Origin: Flavilitoribacter nigricans DSM 23189 = NBRC 102662
Lineage (GTDB): Bacteria > Bacteroidota > Bacteroidia > Chitinophagales > Saprospiraceae
Assembly: GCF_002646595.1 (NCBI RefSeq)
Contig: NZ_PDUD01000064.1
Coordinates: 1-42,533 of the forward strand
Direction: 5' to 3'
DNA length: 42,533 bases
The notes beneath the pieces were generated by a model. That model was given only the letters and a program-made list of their open reading frames with translations. It searched no databases and was not told the DNA's origin. The first letter of the stretch is position 1, and each line of letters begins with the position of its first letter. Positions 32,084 through 40,533 of the stretch are shown piece by piece. A program made the position numbers and the translations under genes.

Positions 32084-32329
32084 AAAAGCGGGCTGTTGTG
32101 AGCAATGGAAAAATTAGCGGTAAATTGATAACAGATTACTAGCCAATTAGATCGGGCTTTTCCCAAAAGGAGGCCTATCGATTAACCGGCGTTAGCAAAA
32201 TATTAAATTGGGGCTAAGTTTAGTCATACTCCCTAAATTTTGGTTAACTTGGCGTTAGTTACCTAAACATTATTCATAAATCTGTTAGCGCGAAATGCTG
32301 TTTGGCGATTTCCCGGCGGCAAGGAAACC

Positions 32330-33061
32330 ATGAAAAGGTATATCCTGAGCATATCGATCCTGATCCTTGGCTTGTATTCCTGCCAGTACGAGACCCATCG
32401 CCTGAACAATTTTGCGGTGCACGGCCTGGATGTGTCCCATTATCAGTCGAAGATCACCTGGGATACCGTCGCACAACAGTCCATTCATTTTGCCTTCGTC
32501 AAGGCTACTGAAGGTGAATTCTACGTAGATTCCCTGTTCTGTCACAACTGGTCCGAGATCCAGCGCGTCGGCATGAAGCGCGGTGCCTACCATTTCTTTC
32601 GGCCGACACTGACCGCCGAGACCCAGTTCGCCAATTTCGCCCGCATGGTTCAGCTACAGCCCGGCGATATGCCCCCGGTGCTGGACGTGGAAGTGATCGA
32701 CGATGCTTCCAAGGTGGAGCTGATCACCAAAGTGCGTACCTGGCTGTATCTCGCGGAGATCCGCTATCGCATCAAACCCATTCTGTATTCCAACCAGAAA
32801 TTCTACAACCGTTACCTGGCCGGTCATTTTGATGATTACCCGGTCTGGATCGCCCGCTACAATACGCAGCAGCCGGACCTGGCTTACGAACGTGCCTGGC
32901 ACTTCTGGCAATACGGCAACCGCGGCCGGGTGAAAGGGGTAGAAGGTTTCGTGGATTTCAATGTATTCGAAGGGACGCTGGCCGATCTGGAAAAGATGTG
33001 CTGGACGCCCGCCCATGCCCTCTTGGCCCCTCCGATGACGGAGGATGTAGCCATGCGCTGA
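32330..33061 (+). CDS. GH25 lysozyme-like lipoprotein
   Basis: 243-residue putative peptidoglycan muramidase. A signal peptide ends in a lipobox (LGLYSC, Cys18), so the enzyme should be membrane-anchored, probably facing the periplasm. The GH25 barrel covers about 30-225: HGLDVSHYQ with Asp34, FAFVKATEGE, RGAYHFFRP, and PPVLDVEVID with Asp119 and Glu121 as catalytic acids; AWHFWQYGNRG closes the barrel. GH25 enzymes cut between MurNAc and GlcNAc. As a single-domain lipoprotein it is more likely a cell-wall remodeller than a phage lysin. Start ATG at 32330; rluA-type synthase follows after 94 bases with its own promoter. Confidence 0.92.
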   Translation: MKRYILSISILILGLYSCQYETHRLNNFAVHGLDVSHYQSKITWDTVAQQSIHFAFVKATEGEFYVDSLFCHNWSEIQRVGMKRGAYHFFRPTLTAETQFANFARMVQLQPGDMPPVLDVEVIDDASKVELITKVRTWLYLAEIRYRIKPILYSNQKFYNRYLAGHFDDYPVWIARYNTQQPDLAYERAWHFWQYGNRGRVKGVEGFVDFNVFEGTLADLEKMCWTPAHALLAPPMTEDVAMR

Positions 33062-33125
33062 CCGATCCGCGACCCGTCCGTCCCGTCATTCTCATTTCTT
33101 CCCACTATAATCGGGTCAATTTCCT

Positions 33126-33133
33126 TAGCTTTG
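33126..33133 (+). promoter_or_regulatory. Bacteroidota -7 box of the RluA-type synthase gene
   Basis: TAGCTTTG, a perfect TAnnTTTG, 22 bases ahead of the ATG at 33156. Upstream GGTCAATTT may act as -33 region. Confidence 0.55.
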
Positions 33134-33155
33134 CCTTCCACTATTAATAACTTAC

Positions 33156-33842
33156 ATGTCTGACGAACACGACTTTTCTATTGGTGACCTGGTGATCTAT
33201 AAGAACAACCAGTTGGTGGCCTTCAACAAACCCTCCGGCCTGGCGGTACAGCACGATCAGGGTGACAACAAATCCCTGCATGCCCTCGGCGAGATCTATA
33301 CCAAAGGCAAATTGTTTATCATTCACCGGCTGGATCAGCCGGCCAGCGGCGTTATCCTCTTTGCGAAAACGCCCAATGCGCTGGTATCGCTCAACGAACA
33401 GTTTCGCAGCCGGGAAACGCAAAAGACCTATCTGGCGGTAGTTGGCGAAATGCCGGCAGAGCCGGAAGGCATGCTGGTCCACTACCTGCGAAAAGACGGT
33501 AAACAGAACAAGAGTCAGGCTTACGATAAACCTTCCCCGGGCAGCAAACGGGCGGAACTTTCCTACAAACATCTGGCGAGTAGTGATCGCTACCATCTGT
33601 TGGAGGTCAACCTGCATACCGGCCGGCACCACCAGATCCGGGCGCAACTGGCTGCGATCGGCTGCCCGATCAAGGGAGATGTGAAATACGGATTTCGGCG
33701 CTCCAACCGGGATCGATCCATCCACCTGCACGCCTGGAAACTCAATTTCGTGCATCCGGTGTCCAAGGAAAAAGAAAGTCTGCAGGCGAGCCTGCCGGCC
33801 AATGATCCGGTCTGGGATGCGTTCGGCGATCAGCTGCAATAG
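33156..33842 (+). CDS. RluA-family RNA pseudouridine synthase
   Basis: Isomerises uridine to pseudouridine in rRNA or tRNA. 228 residues, without an S4 domain. Catalytic Asp60 in IIHRLDQPASGVIL; the KTYLAVV strand, LEVNLHTGRHHQIRAQLAAIG and IKGDVKYG blocks and a final HLHAWKLNFVHPV complete the fold. The target position (RluC/RluD/TruC/RluA type) cannot be told from sequence. rsmG follows after 81 bases in the same direction, making an rRNA-modification pair. Confidence 0.94.
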   Translation: MSDEHDFSIGDLVIYKNNQLVAFNKPSGLAVQHDQGDNKSLHALGEIYTKGKLFIIHRLDQPASGVILFAKTPNALVSLNEQFRSRETQKTYLAVVGEMPAEPEGMLVHYLRKDGKQNKSQAYDKPSPGSKRAELSYKHLASSDRYHLLEVNLHTGRHHQIRAQLAAIGCPIKGDVKYGFRRSNRDRSIHLHAWKLNFVHPVSKEKESLQASLPANDPVWDAFGDQLQ

Positions 33843-33923
33843 GCCGGATCTGCCGTCATTTTTATCAGAACGAACGGATTGGCTTTCAGCTACGATTTAT
33901 GATAAATACCAGCTACTACCCTT

Positions 33924-34550
33924 ATGGATAAACTACTCCAATATTTTCCCGATCTCAGCGAGCGGCAGATCGAGCAATTTCGGCAATTGGGACCGCTGTA
34001 CCGGGAGTGGAACGATAAGATCAACGTCATTTCCCGCAAGGATATCGATAACCTTTTCGAACACCACGTTCTGCATTCCATGGCGATTGCCCAGGTGGTT
34101 TCCTTCAAACCCAAGGCCCGTGTATTGGATCTCGGTACCGGTGGAGGCTTCCCGGGTATTCCTCTGGCCATCCTGTTTCCCGAAACCTCTTTTACCCTGG
34201 TCGACGGCACCCGTAAAAAGATCACGGTGGTGCAGGAAGTAGCCGAAGCGGTGAAACTGGAGAATGTAACGGCCCGGCATATCCGGGTGGAAGAACTCAA
34301 GGGACAATTCGATTTTGTGGTGACCCGGGCGGTTGCCCGTTTGGAAAAGCTGGTGCCCTGGAGTTTTCGCCTCATCAAGGAAAAACAGCAACACGCGCTG
34401 CCCAATGGTTTGTTGGCGCTCAAAGGCGGTAACATCAAAGAGGAGATCCAGGCACTGGGGCGCGGCTCCTATACGGAAGTATTTCCCCTATCCGAATTCT
34501 TTGACCTGCCTTACTTTGAAGAAAAATGCATCGTCTACGTTCAGTGGTAA
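33924..34550 (+). CDS. rsmG: 16S rRNA (guanine527-N7)-methyltransferase
   Basis: SAM-dependent enzyme that methylates G527 in the 530 loop of 16S rRNA. 208 residues, standard length. N-terminal helices contain LYREWNDKINVISRKD and the LFEHHVLHSMA block; SAM motif I is VLDLGTGGGFPGIPLAILFPE; then FTLVDGTRKKITVVQEVAEAV and VTRAVARLEKLVPWS; the final strand has ECFPLSEFF-like VFPLSEFFDL. ATG at 33924. It is between the RluA-type synthase and the ArsC-like gene, all in one direction. Confidence 0.95.
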   Translation: MDKLLQYFPDLSERQIEQFRQLGPLYREWNDKINVISRKDIDNLFEHHVLHSMAIAQVVSFKPKARVLDLGTGGGFPGIPLAILFPETSFTLVDGTRKKITVVQEVAEAVKLENVTARHIRVEELKGQFDFVVTRAVARLEKLVPWSFRLIKEKQQHALPNGLLALKGGNIKEEIQALGRGSYTEVFPLSEFFDLPYFEEKCIVYVQW

Positions 34551-34624
34551 TTTTTTAATTTGCTTTTTTGGTTTAATTACAGTATATTGTTTCAACAATC
34601 TATTTGCTTATGAAATAAACTGTC

Positions 34625-35008
34625 ATGAAAACCCATCGTAGAGAAATTATGATCTATTACAATCCGGACTCCAGCTCGGATCGTATGACGGTTGCGCATG
34701 CGCAAAGCGTTTCCAGGCATATTAAGTCTTATGCTTTTGGCCGTACGCCAAGTACCGGTACCAGTTGGTATCAGATCATTCGTGCGTTGGGAAAACATCC
34801 CAAAGAGTTGATGAACAAAGCCCACCCCTACTATCAACAACACATCCGTGGGCGCGAATTTGATGATGAATCCTGGATCAATGTGATCCGTTATAACCCC
34901 GATATCCTAAAAGCACCTATTGCCGTAAGAGGCCAGCGAGCCATCGTTTGTTCTACGCCTACTGACATATACAAACTGATGGATGGCACTCCCCCAAACT
35001 TATTGTAG
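34625..35008 (+). CDS. ArsC/Spx-like thioredoxin-fold protein without the catalytic Cys
   Basis: 127 residues with the ArsC-family outline: beta1 IMIYYNPDSSSDRMTVAHAQ, then the TSWYQIIRALGKHPKELMNK and AHPYYQQHIRGREFDDESWI helices, and NPDILKAPIAVRGQRAIVCS with the PTDIYKLMD end. In arsenate reductases the beta1 strand is followed by a Cys; here the loop is YNPDSSSDR and the only Cys is Cys109 near the end. The RPI-type Arg is Lys96. So neither arsenate reduction nor the Spx CXXC switch is expected; a regulatory or RNA polymerase-binding role is only a guess. The ATG at 34625 gives the N-terminus MKTHRREIMI; a later ATG at residue 9 is also possible. Ends at a strong terminator. Confidence 0.8.
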   Translation: MKTHRREIMIYYNPDSSSDRMTVAHAQSVSRHIKSYAFGRTPSTGTSWYQIIRALGKHPKELMNKAHPYYQQHIRGREFDDESWINVIRYNPDILKAPIAVRGQRAIVCSTPTDIYKLMDGTPPNLL

Positions 35009-35042
35009 ATCTAATTAATTATACCTAAACCTTACCTTCCCT

Positions 35043-35096
35043 TCAGGGTGGAAATCTTTGCTCCTATCTCCTCCTTTTCCACCCTGATTTTTTTTC
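35043..35096 (+). terminator. Strong intrinsic terminator after the ArsC-like gene
   Basis: TCAGGGTGGAAA (35043-35054) pairs perfectly over 12 bp with TTTCCACCCTGA (35076-35087) and is followed by eight T (35088-35095). It lies 35 bases after the stop and ends the GH25-rluA-rsmG-arsC-like series. Confidence 0.93.
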
Positions 35097-35147
35097 TCTC
35101 TTTTCATAACTGGATATTTTCGCTGACCGACTGGCTGCCGGATTTGC

Positions 35148-35155
35148 TATCTTTG
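35148..35155 (+). promoter_or_regulatory. Bacteroidota -7 box upstream of the LRR gene
   Basis: TATCTTTG, a perfect TAnnTTTG. It would give a transcript beginning near 35162, that is a leader of about 167 bases before the ATG at 35329. Confidence 0.5.
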
Positions 35156-35161
35156 CAGGGA

Positions 35162-35236
35162 GTCAAAAAGATTCGTAGCTGTTTGACGGAAGGGCAATCA
35201 GCTACTATCGATATAACGAAGACGGTGCGGTAGCTG
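35162..35236 (+). promoter_or_regulatory. Leader of the LRR gene with alternative pairings
   Basis: GTAGCTG (35175-35181) and a second GTAGCTG (35230-35236) flank CAGCTAC (35199-35205), which can pair with either. GTCAAA (35162-35167) also matches TTTGAC (35182-35187), a third helix that competes. The rest of the 320-base gap (35009-35328) holds only the terminator, the promoter box and nothing else recognised. Confidence 0.3.
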
Positions 35237-35328
35237 GGTACGGTGTATACAACCGGTAAACAGCAGGAGGCTCGCTCAGACGAAGGCGGAGCATACGGTC
35301 GGATCGCACTGCATTTAGAAGAATATAG

Positions 35329-37317
35329 ATGATCGCTTATACGCAACGGGATACACTAGGGCGCGAAACGGCCATTACGACACTACGACTGGATCTGAAA
35401 GGGGCGGAAAATTTTCCGGAATGGGTGTTTGATCTTTCCAATCTGCAGGAACTCCACCTGTTCAACGCCCGCTTTGGGCATGTACATTTTTCTGCCTGGC
35501 CCTGGCCGGAACTGGAGAAATTAAAACTGATCAACTGCGGTTTGCAGGAGATCTCACTGTCCGTCTTTTTACCATTACCCATCAGTCAGCTCGATCTGAG
35601 TGAGAATCCGGGTTTAGCCTGGCCGGTACAGGTGCTCGAAAAAGCCCCCCGTCTACAATCCTTTAATTTCAGTAAGAATAAGCTGGAAGCAACCAGCCTG
35701 GAGGCTCTGGGTAGCCTGAATAATTTGCGCAGCCTGTATCTGAGTGAAAATGAACTCACGCGCATACCCGCCGATGTGTTTCGACTGACCCAACTGCGGG
35801 TGCTGGAGATCGACGGCAATAAGATCGGCAGCATTCCACGGGGAATTGAGCAGGTCCCGCAACTGGATCAATTGAACGCCTCCCGGAATCGCATCCGGAA
35901 ACTGCCCGATAACATCGGTAGCCTGGGGGCACTGAGCCAGTTGCAACTGAGTGAAAATCGTATCGGTAGCCTGCCGGCGGGTATCCGGGATTGCCTGATG
36001 CTGCGTAGACTGGATCTGCGGAAAAATAAATTGTCGAAATTCCCGGCTTCCCTGGATCAGCTTCCCTGGTTGAGCGATCTGGACCTTTCGGAAAATAAGA
36101 TCGGGGCACTGCCCAAAAGCACCGAAACTTTTAAACAACTGGCAAAACTGGATCTGCACCGCAACACCATCAGCGAATTTAGTCTGAAGGTGGATCATCT
36201 TCCCCGGCTTCGCGAGCTGAATCTTAACCGCAACGAGCTGACTACACTGCCGCCCCTGCCTCCGTCACTATTTTCATTGAGCGCATCCAGTAATCAATTT
36301 CGGAAGATACCCGAGTCGGTACTCAATCTGCCGGATTTGAAGGAATTGTTCCTCGAGCGCAATAAGCTGGAGCAACTGCCGCCCGATTTCGGTAATCTGA
36401 CCAGCAGTCTGATCCGGCTCGGTTTGGCGGGTAATCCGGTAAAATCGGAGGTGGAACCCCTGCTCAGCCTCCGCCAGTTGCGGGAGATCAGCGGGTTGTT
36501 GAGTGCCGCCAAAAGAAGAGATCTGCTGCTCGCCCAGCAATCAGCCCGGACGCTGAATCTGCCGGACGAACTCAGTGTGCCTTTTTTTCGCCTGCTTCGG
36601 TCCGCAAAAACCGTTTTGCCTACACTGAACTCCGAAGCCATACTGCTGGCCCTCAATCATCCCATCGGTAAGGTGGCCGCCGGGGTGCGCAAATACGTTC
36701 AGAAGGAATATGGCCTGCCGGCCAAAGGCCACCGGCTGAAAAAGGGGCATAAGCTGGGAGTTGTCGGACGTACGTTTTTTGATAAGAACCAACTTCAGGA
36801 GCGCCTGGCTGCCCTGGGGATTGAGTTGCTGGAGGATTATGACCCGGCAGTCTGTACCCATCTATTACTGGGTTTCCCGCAGCTACACCAGGAGATCCCT
36901 CCGGCCCGGCAGGTGATCATGAACGAAAAGGAACTGGTGCTGCGCCTGGACAAGCTGGAAAAGAAACCCTTACTGACGGAAAAATCGGAAGCCAGACTAG
37001 GCCGGCTTCAGCAGTTGCTGACGAGTCCGGATACTACGAACGTTCGCCTGGGATTCCGGATGATCACCGGCAACGGATTGCCGCCCCGGCTTTGGAATGA
37101 GCTGTTGGTGGCTTATTATCTGTGCGAGCGGGATCCGGGTTTGCAGCTACAGATTAAACACTACATTCGGTTGCGACTGGAAGATGAGGGAAAAAATAAG
37201 TTTTTTGCGGCACTGACTCCCCAACTGATCAAATGGGGAAAGATCAAGCCGGAAAAAGAAGAATTACTCCGGCGGAACCGATTTGATCTGGGTATTGTTC
37301 AAGGCTATTTAAAGTGA
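35329..37317 (+). CDS. Leucine-rich-repeat protein with BRCT-like module and helical C-terminus
   Basis: 662 residues, no signal peptide or membrane segment, so probably cytoplasmic. Residues about 15-380 are some 15 leucine-rich repeats of the bacterial 23-residue type (for example LRSLYLSENELTRIPADVF at 133-151, LSDLDLSENKIGALP at 248-262). Residues about 395-470 are helical. At 474-545 comes a segment that reads like a BRCT domain: HKLGVVGRTFFDKNQLQERL, GIELLEDYDPAVCTHLLLG, then ARQVIMNEKELVLRL, with the ThLllG strand-helix and the final iisEeel-type helix. The C-terminal 110 residues contain HEAT-like helices (RLGRLQQLLTSPDTTNVRLG, WNELLVAYYLCERDPGLQLQ). The ATG at 35329 follows a 167-base leader. 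Function unknown; a protein-protein scaffold is the safest reading. Confidence 0.82.
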   Translation: MIAYTQRDTLGRETAITTLRLDLKGAENFPEWVFDLSNLQELHLFNARFGHVHFSAWPWPELEKLKLINCGLQEISLSVFLPLPISQLDLSENPGLAWPVQVLEKAPRLQSFNFSKNKLEATSLEALGSLNNLRSLYLSENELTRIPADVFRLTQLRVLEIDGNKIGSIPRGIEQVPQLDQLNASRNRIRKLPDNIGSLGALSQLQLSENRIGSLPAGIRDCLMLRRLDLRKNKLSKFPASLDQLPWLSDLDLSENKIGALPKSTETFKQLAKLDLHRNTISEFSLKVDHLPRLRELNLNRNELTTLPPLPPSLFSLSASSNQFRKIPESVLNLPDLKELFLERNKLEQLPPDFGNLTSSLIRLGLAGNPVKSEVEPLLSLRQLREISGLLSAAKRRDLLLAQQSARTLNLPDELSVPFFRLLRSAKTVLPTLNSEAILLALNHPIGKVAAGVRKYVQKEYGLPAKGHRLKKGHKLGVVGRTFFDKNQLQERLAALGIELLEDYDPAVCTHLLLGFPQLHQEIPPARQVIMNEKELVLRLDKLEKKPLLTEKSEARLGRLQQLLTSPDTTNVRLGFRMITGNGLPPRLWNELLVAYYLCERDPGLQLQIKHYIRLRLEDEGKNKFFAALTPQLIKWGKIKPEKEELLRRNRFDLGIVQGYLK

Positions 37318-37356
37318 TGCTCATCGACCGATCAGATAACCAAATTTTCATGCAAC

Positions 37357-37869
37357 GTGTATTTAATAGAAACTCCCCGGCTGTTACTCCGTGAGTTTAC
37401 TCCGGAGGATGCCGAAGCGATGTACGGACTGAATCTGGATCCCGAAGTGATCCGTTATACCGGAGACGGGCCATTTCCCTCCGTTGCCGAAGCACGTGAT
37501 TTCCTGGAGCGATACGATGTGTACAAGCGTTACGGTATGGGACGTTTGGCCGTGCTGCGGCGGGAAGACGGACGTTGGCTGGGCTGGTGCGGCCTGAAAT
37601 ACCATCCGGATAAAGATGCGGTGGATCTCGGGTATCGTTTTTTCCGGGAGTTCTGGGGACAGGGTTACGCTACGGAATCCGGAAAAAGCTGTCTGGAGTA
37701 CGGTTTTCGGACCCTGAAACTGGAAGAGATCATTGCTCACGTCATCAAAGCCAACCTTGCTTCCGTTCGGGTGTTAGAAAAACTGGGGTTTTCCAATTGG
37801 ACACCCCATAATTTTGACGGACACGAGGGGATGCAGGGCATGATAAAAAATCCGTACTTTGTACAATAG
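37357..37869 (+). CDS. GNAT-family N-acetyltransferase (RimJ/RimL-like)
   Basis: 170-residue acetyl-CoA-dependent acetyltransferase. It has the RimJ/RimL layout: IETPRLLLREFTPEDAEAMY at the start, GRLAVLRREDGRWLGWCGL, GYRFFREFWGQGYATESGKSC (acetyl-CoA-binding Q/RxxGxG/A region: WGQGYA), and HVIKANLASVRVLEKLGFSN. Start is GTG at 37357: the only nearby ATG (37350) is in another frame. uvrC follows 2 bases after the stop, so the pair is co-transcribed. Substrate unknown (protein N-terminus, aminoglycoside or small amine). Confidence 0.92.
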   Translation: MYLIETPRLLLREFTPEDAEAMYGLNLDPEVIRYTGDGPFPSVAEARDFLERYDVYKRYGMGRLAVLRREDGRWLGWCGLKYHPDKDAVDLGYRFFREFWGQGYATESGKSCLEYGFRTLKLEEIIAHVIKANLASVRVLEKLGFSNWTPHNFDGHEGMQGMIKNPYFVQ

Positions 37870-37871
37870 CT

Positions 37872-39683
37872 ATGACGACAGAAGATTATAAAAAAATAGC
37901 CGATACTGTTCCCAGACAACCGGGCGTATACCGTTTCCTGGATGGTGAAGGGACTATCTTGTACGTGGGCAAGGCAAAGAACCTGAAAAACCGGGTAGCT
38001 TCCTATTTCGGGCAGCGGCGTGATCGCGCGCACAAGACCCGGGTAATGGTTAAAAATGCCAACCGGATCAACTTTACCATTGTCGAGACGGAAGCAGATG
38101 CGCTGCTGCTGGAAAATACGCTGATCAAAAAGCACCAGCCGCGGTACAATGTGATGCTGAAAGACGGCAAGTCCTATTCGTATATCTGCATCAAGAACGA
38201 ACGTTTCCCACGGGTCTTCATCACGCGTTATGTGGTGCGGGACGGATCGACCTATTTCGGGCCCTACACTTCCAAATCCCGGATCAAGATCATTCTGGAC
38301 CTGATCAAACAATTGTTTCCACTGCGTACCTGTAGTTTCAATTTGTCCGAATCCAATATAGAGGCCGGTAAATTCAAAGTGTGTCTGGAATACCACATCA
38401 AAAATTGCCTCGGTCCCTGTGAAGGTCTAGAAGAAGAATCGGAATACAACGAAAAGATCGAGCAGGTTAAGAATATCCTGCGGGGGAATTTCGGGGCGGT
38501 AGTGGGCCACTTTAAGGGGGAGATGCAGCGGCACGCCGAAAACCTGGACTTCGAAAAAGCCCAGCAGATCAAAGAGAAGCTTACGGCATTTGAGGATTAC
38601 CAGGCGAAGTCTACCGTGGTGAGTACCACCATCCGCGATGTGGACGTATTCTCCATCGCCTCGGACGAAAAGGAAGCTTACATCAATTACATCAAGGTCG
38701 TACACGGAGCGATCATCCATACGCATACCCAGGAACTGGTCAAAAACCTGGACGACGAGGAGGAAGACCTGCTGGCCTATGCGATCCCTATCCTGCGGGA
38801 GCGTTTCAATAGCATCGCCAATGAGGTGATCCTGCCCTACGAACTGGAACTGGGCGAAGAAGGGGTGAACATCACGGTCCCCAAGATCGGTGATAAGCGA
38901 AAGCTGCTCGACCTTTCCGAAAAGAACGTGAAATATTACCTTTTGCAAAAGAAGAAGCAGGAGATGAACCAGACGAGGAAACAAACTTCAGCCGAACGCA
39001 TTCTCCGTACCCTGCAGAAGGATCTGCAAATGGATGCCCTGCCTATGCACCTGGAGTGTTTTGATAACTCCAATATTCAGGGCTCCCATCCGGTGGCTTC
39101 CTGTGTAGTATTCAAAAATGCCAAGCCCAGTAAAAAGGACTACCGCCATTTCAACATCAAAACGGTAGAGGGACCGAACGACTTTGCTTCGATGACCGAA
39201 GTCGTCTACCGGCGCTACAAGCGTTTGCTGGAGGAGCAGGAACCGCTACCCCAACTGGTGATCATCGACGGCGGTAAGGGGCAGTTGAGTTCGGCTATGG
39301 AAAGTATCCGTAAGCTTAATCTGGAAGACAAGATCACCGTGATCGGGATCGCCAAAAAGCTGGAAGAGATCTTTTTTCCGAACGATCCGCTACCGCTTTA
39401 CATTGACAAAAAATCCGAATCGCTCAAACTGATCCAGCAGGCGCGGAACGAGGCGCACCGCTTTGCGATCACCTTTCACCGCAATCAGCGTTCCCGGGCT
39501 TTTCTCGGTACCGAGTTGACGGAAATTCCGGGGATCGGCAGTAAAACGGCCGAAAAGTTACTGACCCATTTCGGGTCTCTCAAAAAATTGCGACAGGCTA
39601 CGGCGGCCGAGATCGCCGAAGTGAGTACGTTAAAAGTGGCGCAGAAGATCAAGGAGCATTTTGCCAAGAGTGAAGAGGCGTAG
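37872..39683 (+). CDS. uvrC: Excinuclease ABC subunit C
   Basis: Endonuclease of nucleotide excision repair that makes the 3' then 5' incision around a lesion marked by UvrA-UvrB. 603 residues, normal length. GIY-YIG nuclease at about 12-95 (PGVYRFLDGEGTILYVGKAK, Arg41); UVR domain for UvrB contact at about 215-250 (NLDFEKAQQIKEKLTAFEDY); RNase H-like 5' nuclease in the middle (ECFDNSNIQGSHPVASCVVF, LVIIDGGKGQLSSA); and helix-hairpin-helix motifs at about 545-600 (IPGIGSKTAEKLLTHFGSL). It is 2 bases after the GNAT stop. Convergent with the DUF3667 gene, with a hairpin between them. Confidence 0.97.
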   Translation: MTTEDYKKIADTVPRQPGVYRFLDGEGTILYVGKAKNLKNRVASYFGQRRDRAHKTRVMVKNANRINFTIVETEADALLLENTLIKKHQPRYNVMLKDGKSYSYICIKNERFPRVFITRYVVRDGSTYFGPYTSKSRIKIILDLIKQLFPLRTCSFNLSESNIEAGKFKVCLEYHIKNCLGPCEGLEEESEYNEKIEQVKNILRGNFGAVVGHFKGEMQRHAENLDFEKAQQIKEKLTAFEDYQAKSTVVSTTIRDVDVFSIASDEKEAYINYIKVVHGAIIHTHTQELVKNLDDEEEDLLAYAIPILRERFNSIANEVILPYELELGEEGVNITVPKIGDKRKLLDLSEKNVKYYLLQKKKQEMNQTRKQTSAERILRTLQKDLQMDALPMHLECFDNSNIQGSHPVASCVVFKNAKPSKKDYRHFNIKTVEGPNDFASMTEVVYRRYKRLLEEQEPLPQLVIIDGGKGQLSSAMESIRKLNLEDKITVIGIAKKLEEIFFPNDPLPLYIDKKSESLKLIQQARNEAHRFAITFHRNQRSRAFLGTELTEIPGIGSKTAEKLLTHFGSLKKLRQATAAEIAEVSTLKVAQKIKEHFAKSEEA

Positions 39684-39733
39684 GTGTGTTGCTTCGCTGA
39701 CGGCTTTCAGTAGATGATCATTCAAAATCTATT

Positions 39734-39761
39734 GGGCATACCCGTCGGGCAATGGATGCCC
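39734..39761. terminator. Nested hairpin between the convergent uvrC and DUF3667 genes
   Basis: GGGCAT (39734-39739) pairs with ATGCCC (39756-39761), and CCC/GGG (39741-39743/39747-39749) folds inside. It lies between stop codons at 39683 and 39781. No long T run, so confidence is modest. Confidence 0.4.
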
Positions 39762-39780
39762 TCCATCTTTTCCCTACCAC

Positions 39781-40467
39781 TTACCCAAAAAAGATCCCCC
39801 ACAGGATAAAGAGTCCCGCCCAAAACAGGTTAAAAACCTGGGCGATCATATACACGATCAGGCAATACAACAGGGTACGCCAGAAGTTTTGGCGGAAGAT
39901 CTGCTGGTAGGCATATACGAAATAGGCAACAGAAAGCATGGAGCCGATCGGCACATTGAGGTCGTTGGCAAAGATCGGGATGTTGAGGAGAAAAATAATT
40001 CCCTGGATGCTGAAAATGTAGGTGTTGATAACGAAATATTCCGCCAGGTTATAATCGAATTTTTTTCTGAAAATGAAGTAGCACCCCAGGGCGACGCCCG
40101 GCAGATTGCTGAGGTAATACAGGTTGAAGTATTTCTGTATCCCGGTGATCAGCAGTTTCAGGCCGGGTTTAAACAGGTCGGGGATCTGCTGCCATTCCTT
40201 TGGTTGGACCGAATTGATATCCGGCTGATTTTTACTGATCACAAACTGCACCATTAAAAAAGTAGCTACCGCCGTAGTGAGCAGCAGAAAACTCAGCGGC
40301 TTGATATAGGGGCTGCGATTTTCGTATAAGTACTCCTCTACCGCTCGCCGGGGACGCAATAAAAATTGTTTGATGGTATAGCCCAGACCTCGCTCGAGGT
40401 TGAACTGTTCCAGAAGGTCTTTTCGCAGTTTTCCGAGGGTGATCCTTTCCGGGGTGGTTGTGGACAT
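39781..40467 (-). CDS. DUF3667-like membrane protein
   Basis: 228 residues, started at the ATG at 40467 (MSTTTPERITLGKLRKDLLE); the frame runs back to 40710 but that extension lies under the divergent methyltransferase gene and its promoter. The N-terminal 60 residues have the DUF3667 pattern (ERGLGYTIKQFLLRPRRAVE, ENRSPYIKPLSFLL), then about five membrane segments (58-78, the 125-140 region, 155-175, 180-200, and the last 25 residues). Function unknown; such proteins are frequent in Bacteroidota and sometimes lie near lipid or envelope genes. It shares a 66-base divergent promoter gap with the methyltransferase. Confidence 0.8.
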   Translation of the reverse strand: MSTTTPERITLGKLRKDLLEQFNLERGLGYTIKQFLLRPRRAVEEYLYENRSPYIKPLSFLLLTTAVATFLMVQFVISKNQPDINSVQPKEWQQIPDLFKPGLKLLITGIQKYFNLYYLSNLPGVALGCYFIFRKKFDYNLAEYFVINTYIFSIQGIIFLLNIPIFANDLNVPIGSMLSVAYFVYAYQQIFRQNFWRTLLYCLIVYMIAQVFNLFWAGLFILWGIFFG

Positions 40468-40500
40468 AGCGTTTGAGTTTTTAAAATCCAATATGTCTGC

Positions 40501-40508
40501 TACCTTTG
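40501..40508 (+). promoter_or_regulatory. Bacteroidota -7 box of the methyltransferase gene
   Basis: TACCTTTG, a perfect TAnnTTTG, 25 bases ahead of the ATG at 40534. The TTG at 40513 that would lengthen the protein is at the expected transcript start, so ATG is favoured. Confidence 0.6.
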
Positions 40509-40533
40509 CGCATTGATCCAGATCGTGATACCT

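Noticed and set aside
32084-32329. Two GGCGTTAG direct repeats (near 32182 and 32251) as possible operator sites
   Set aside because: Only eight bases, different flanks and no symmetry; could be chance.
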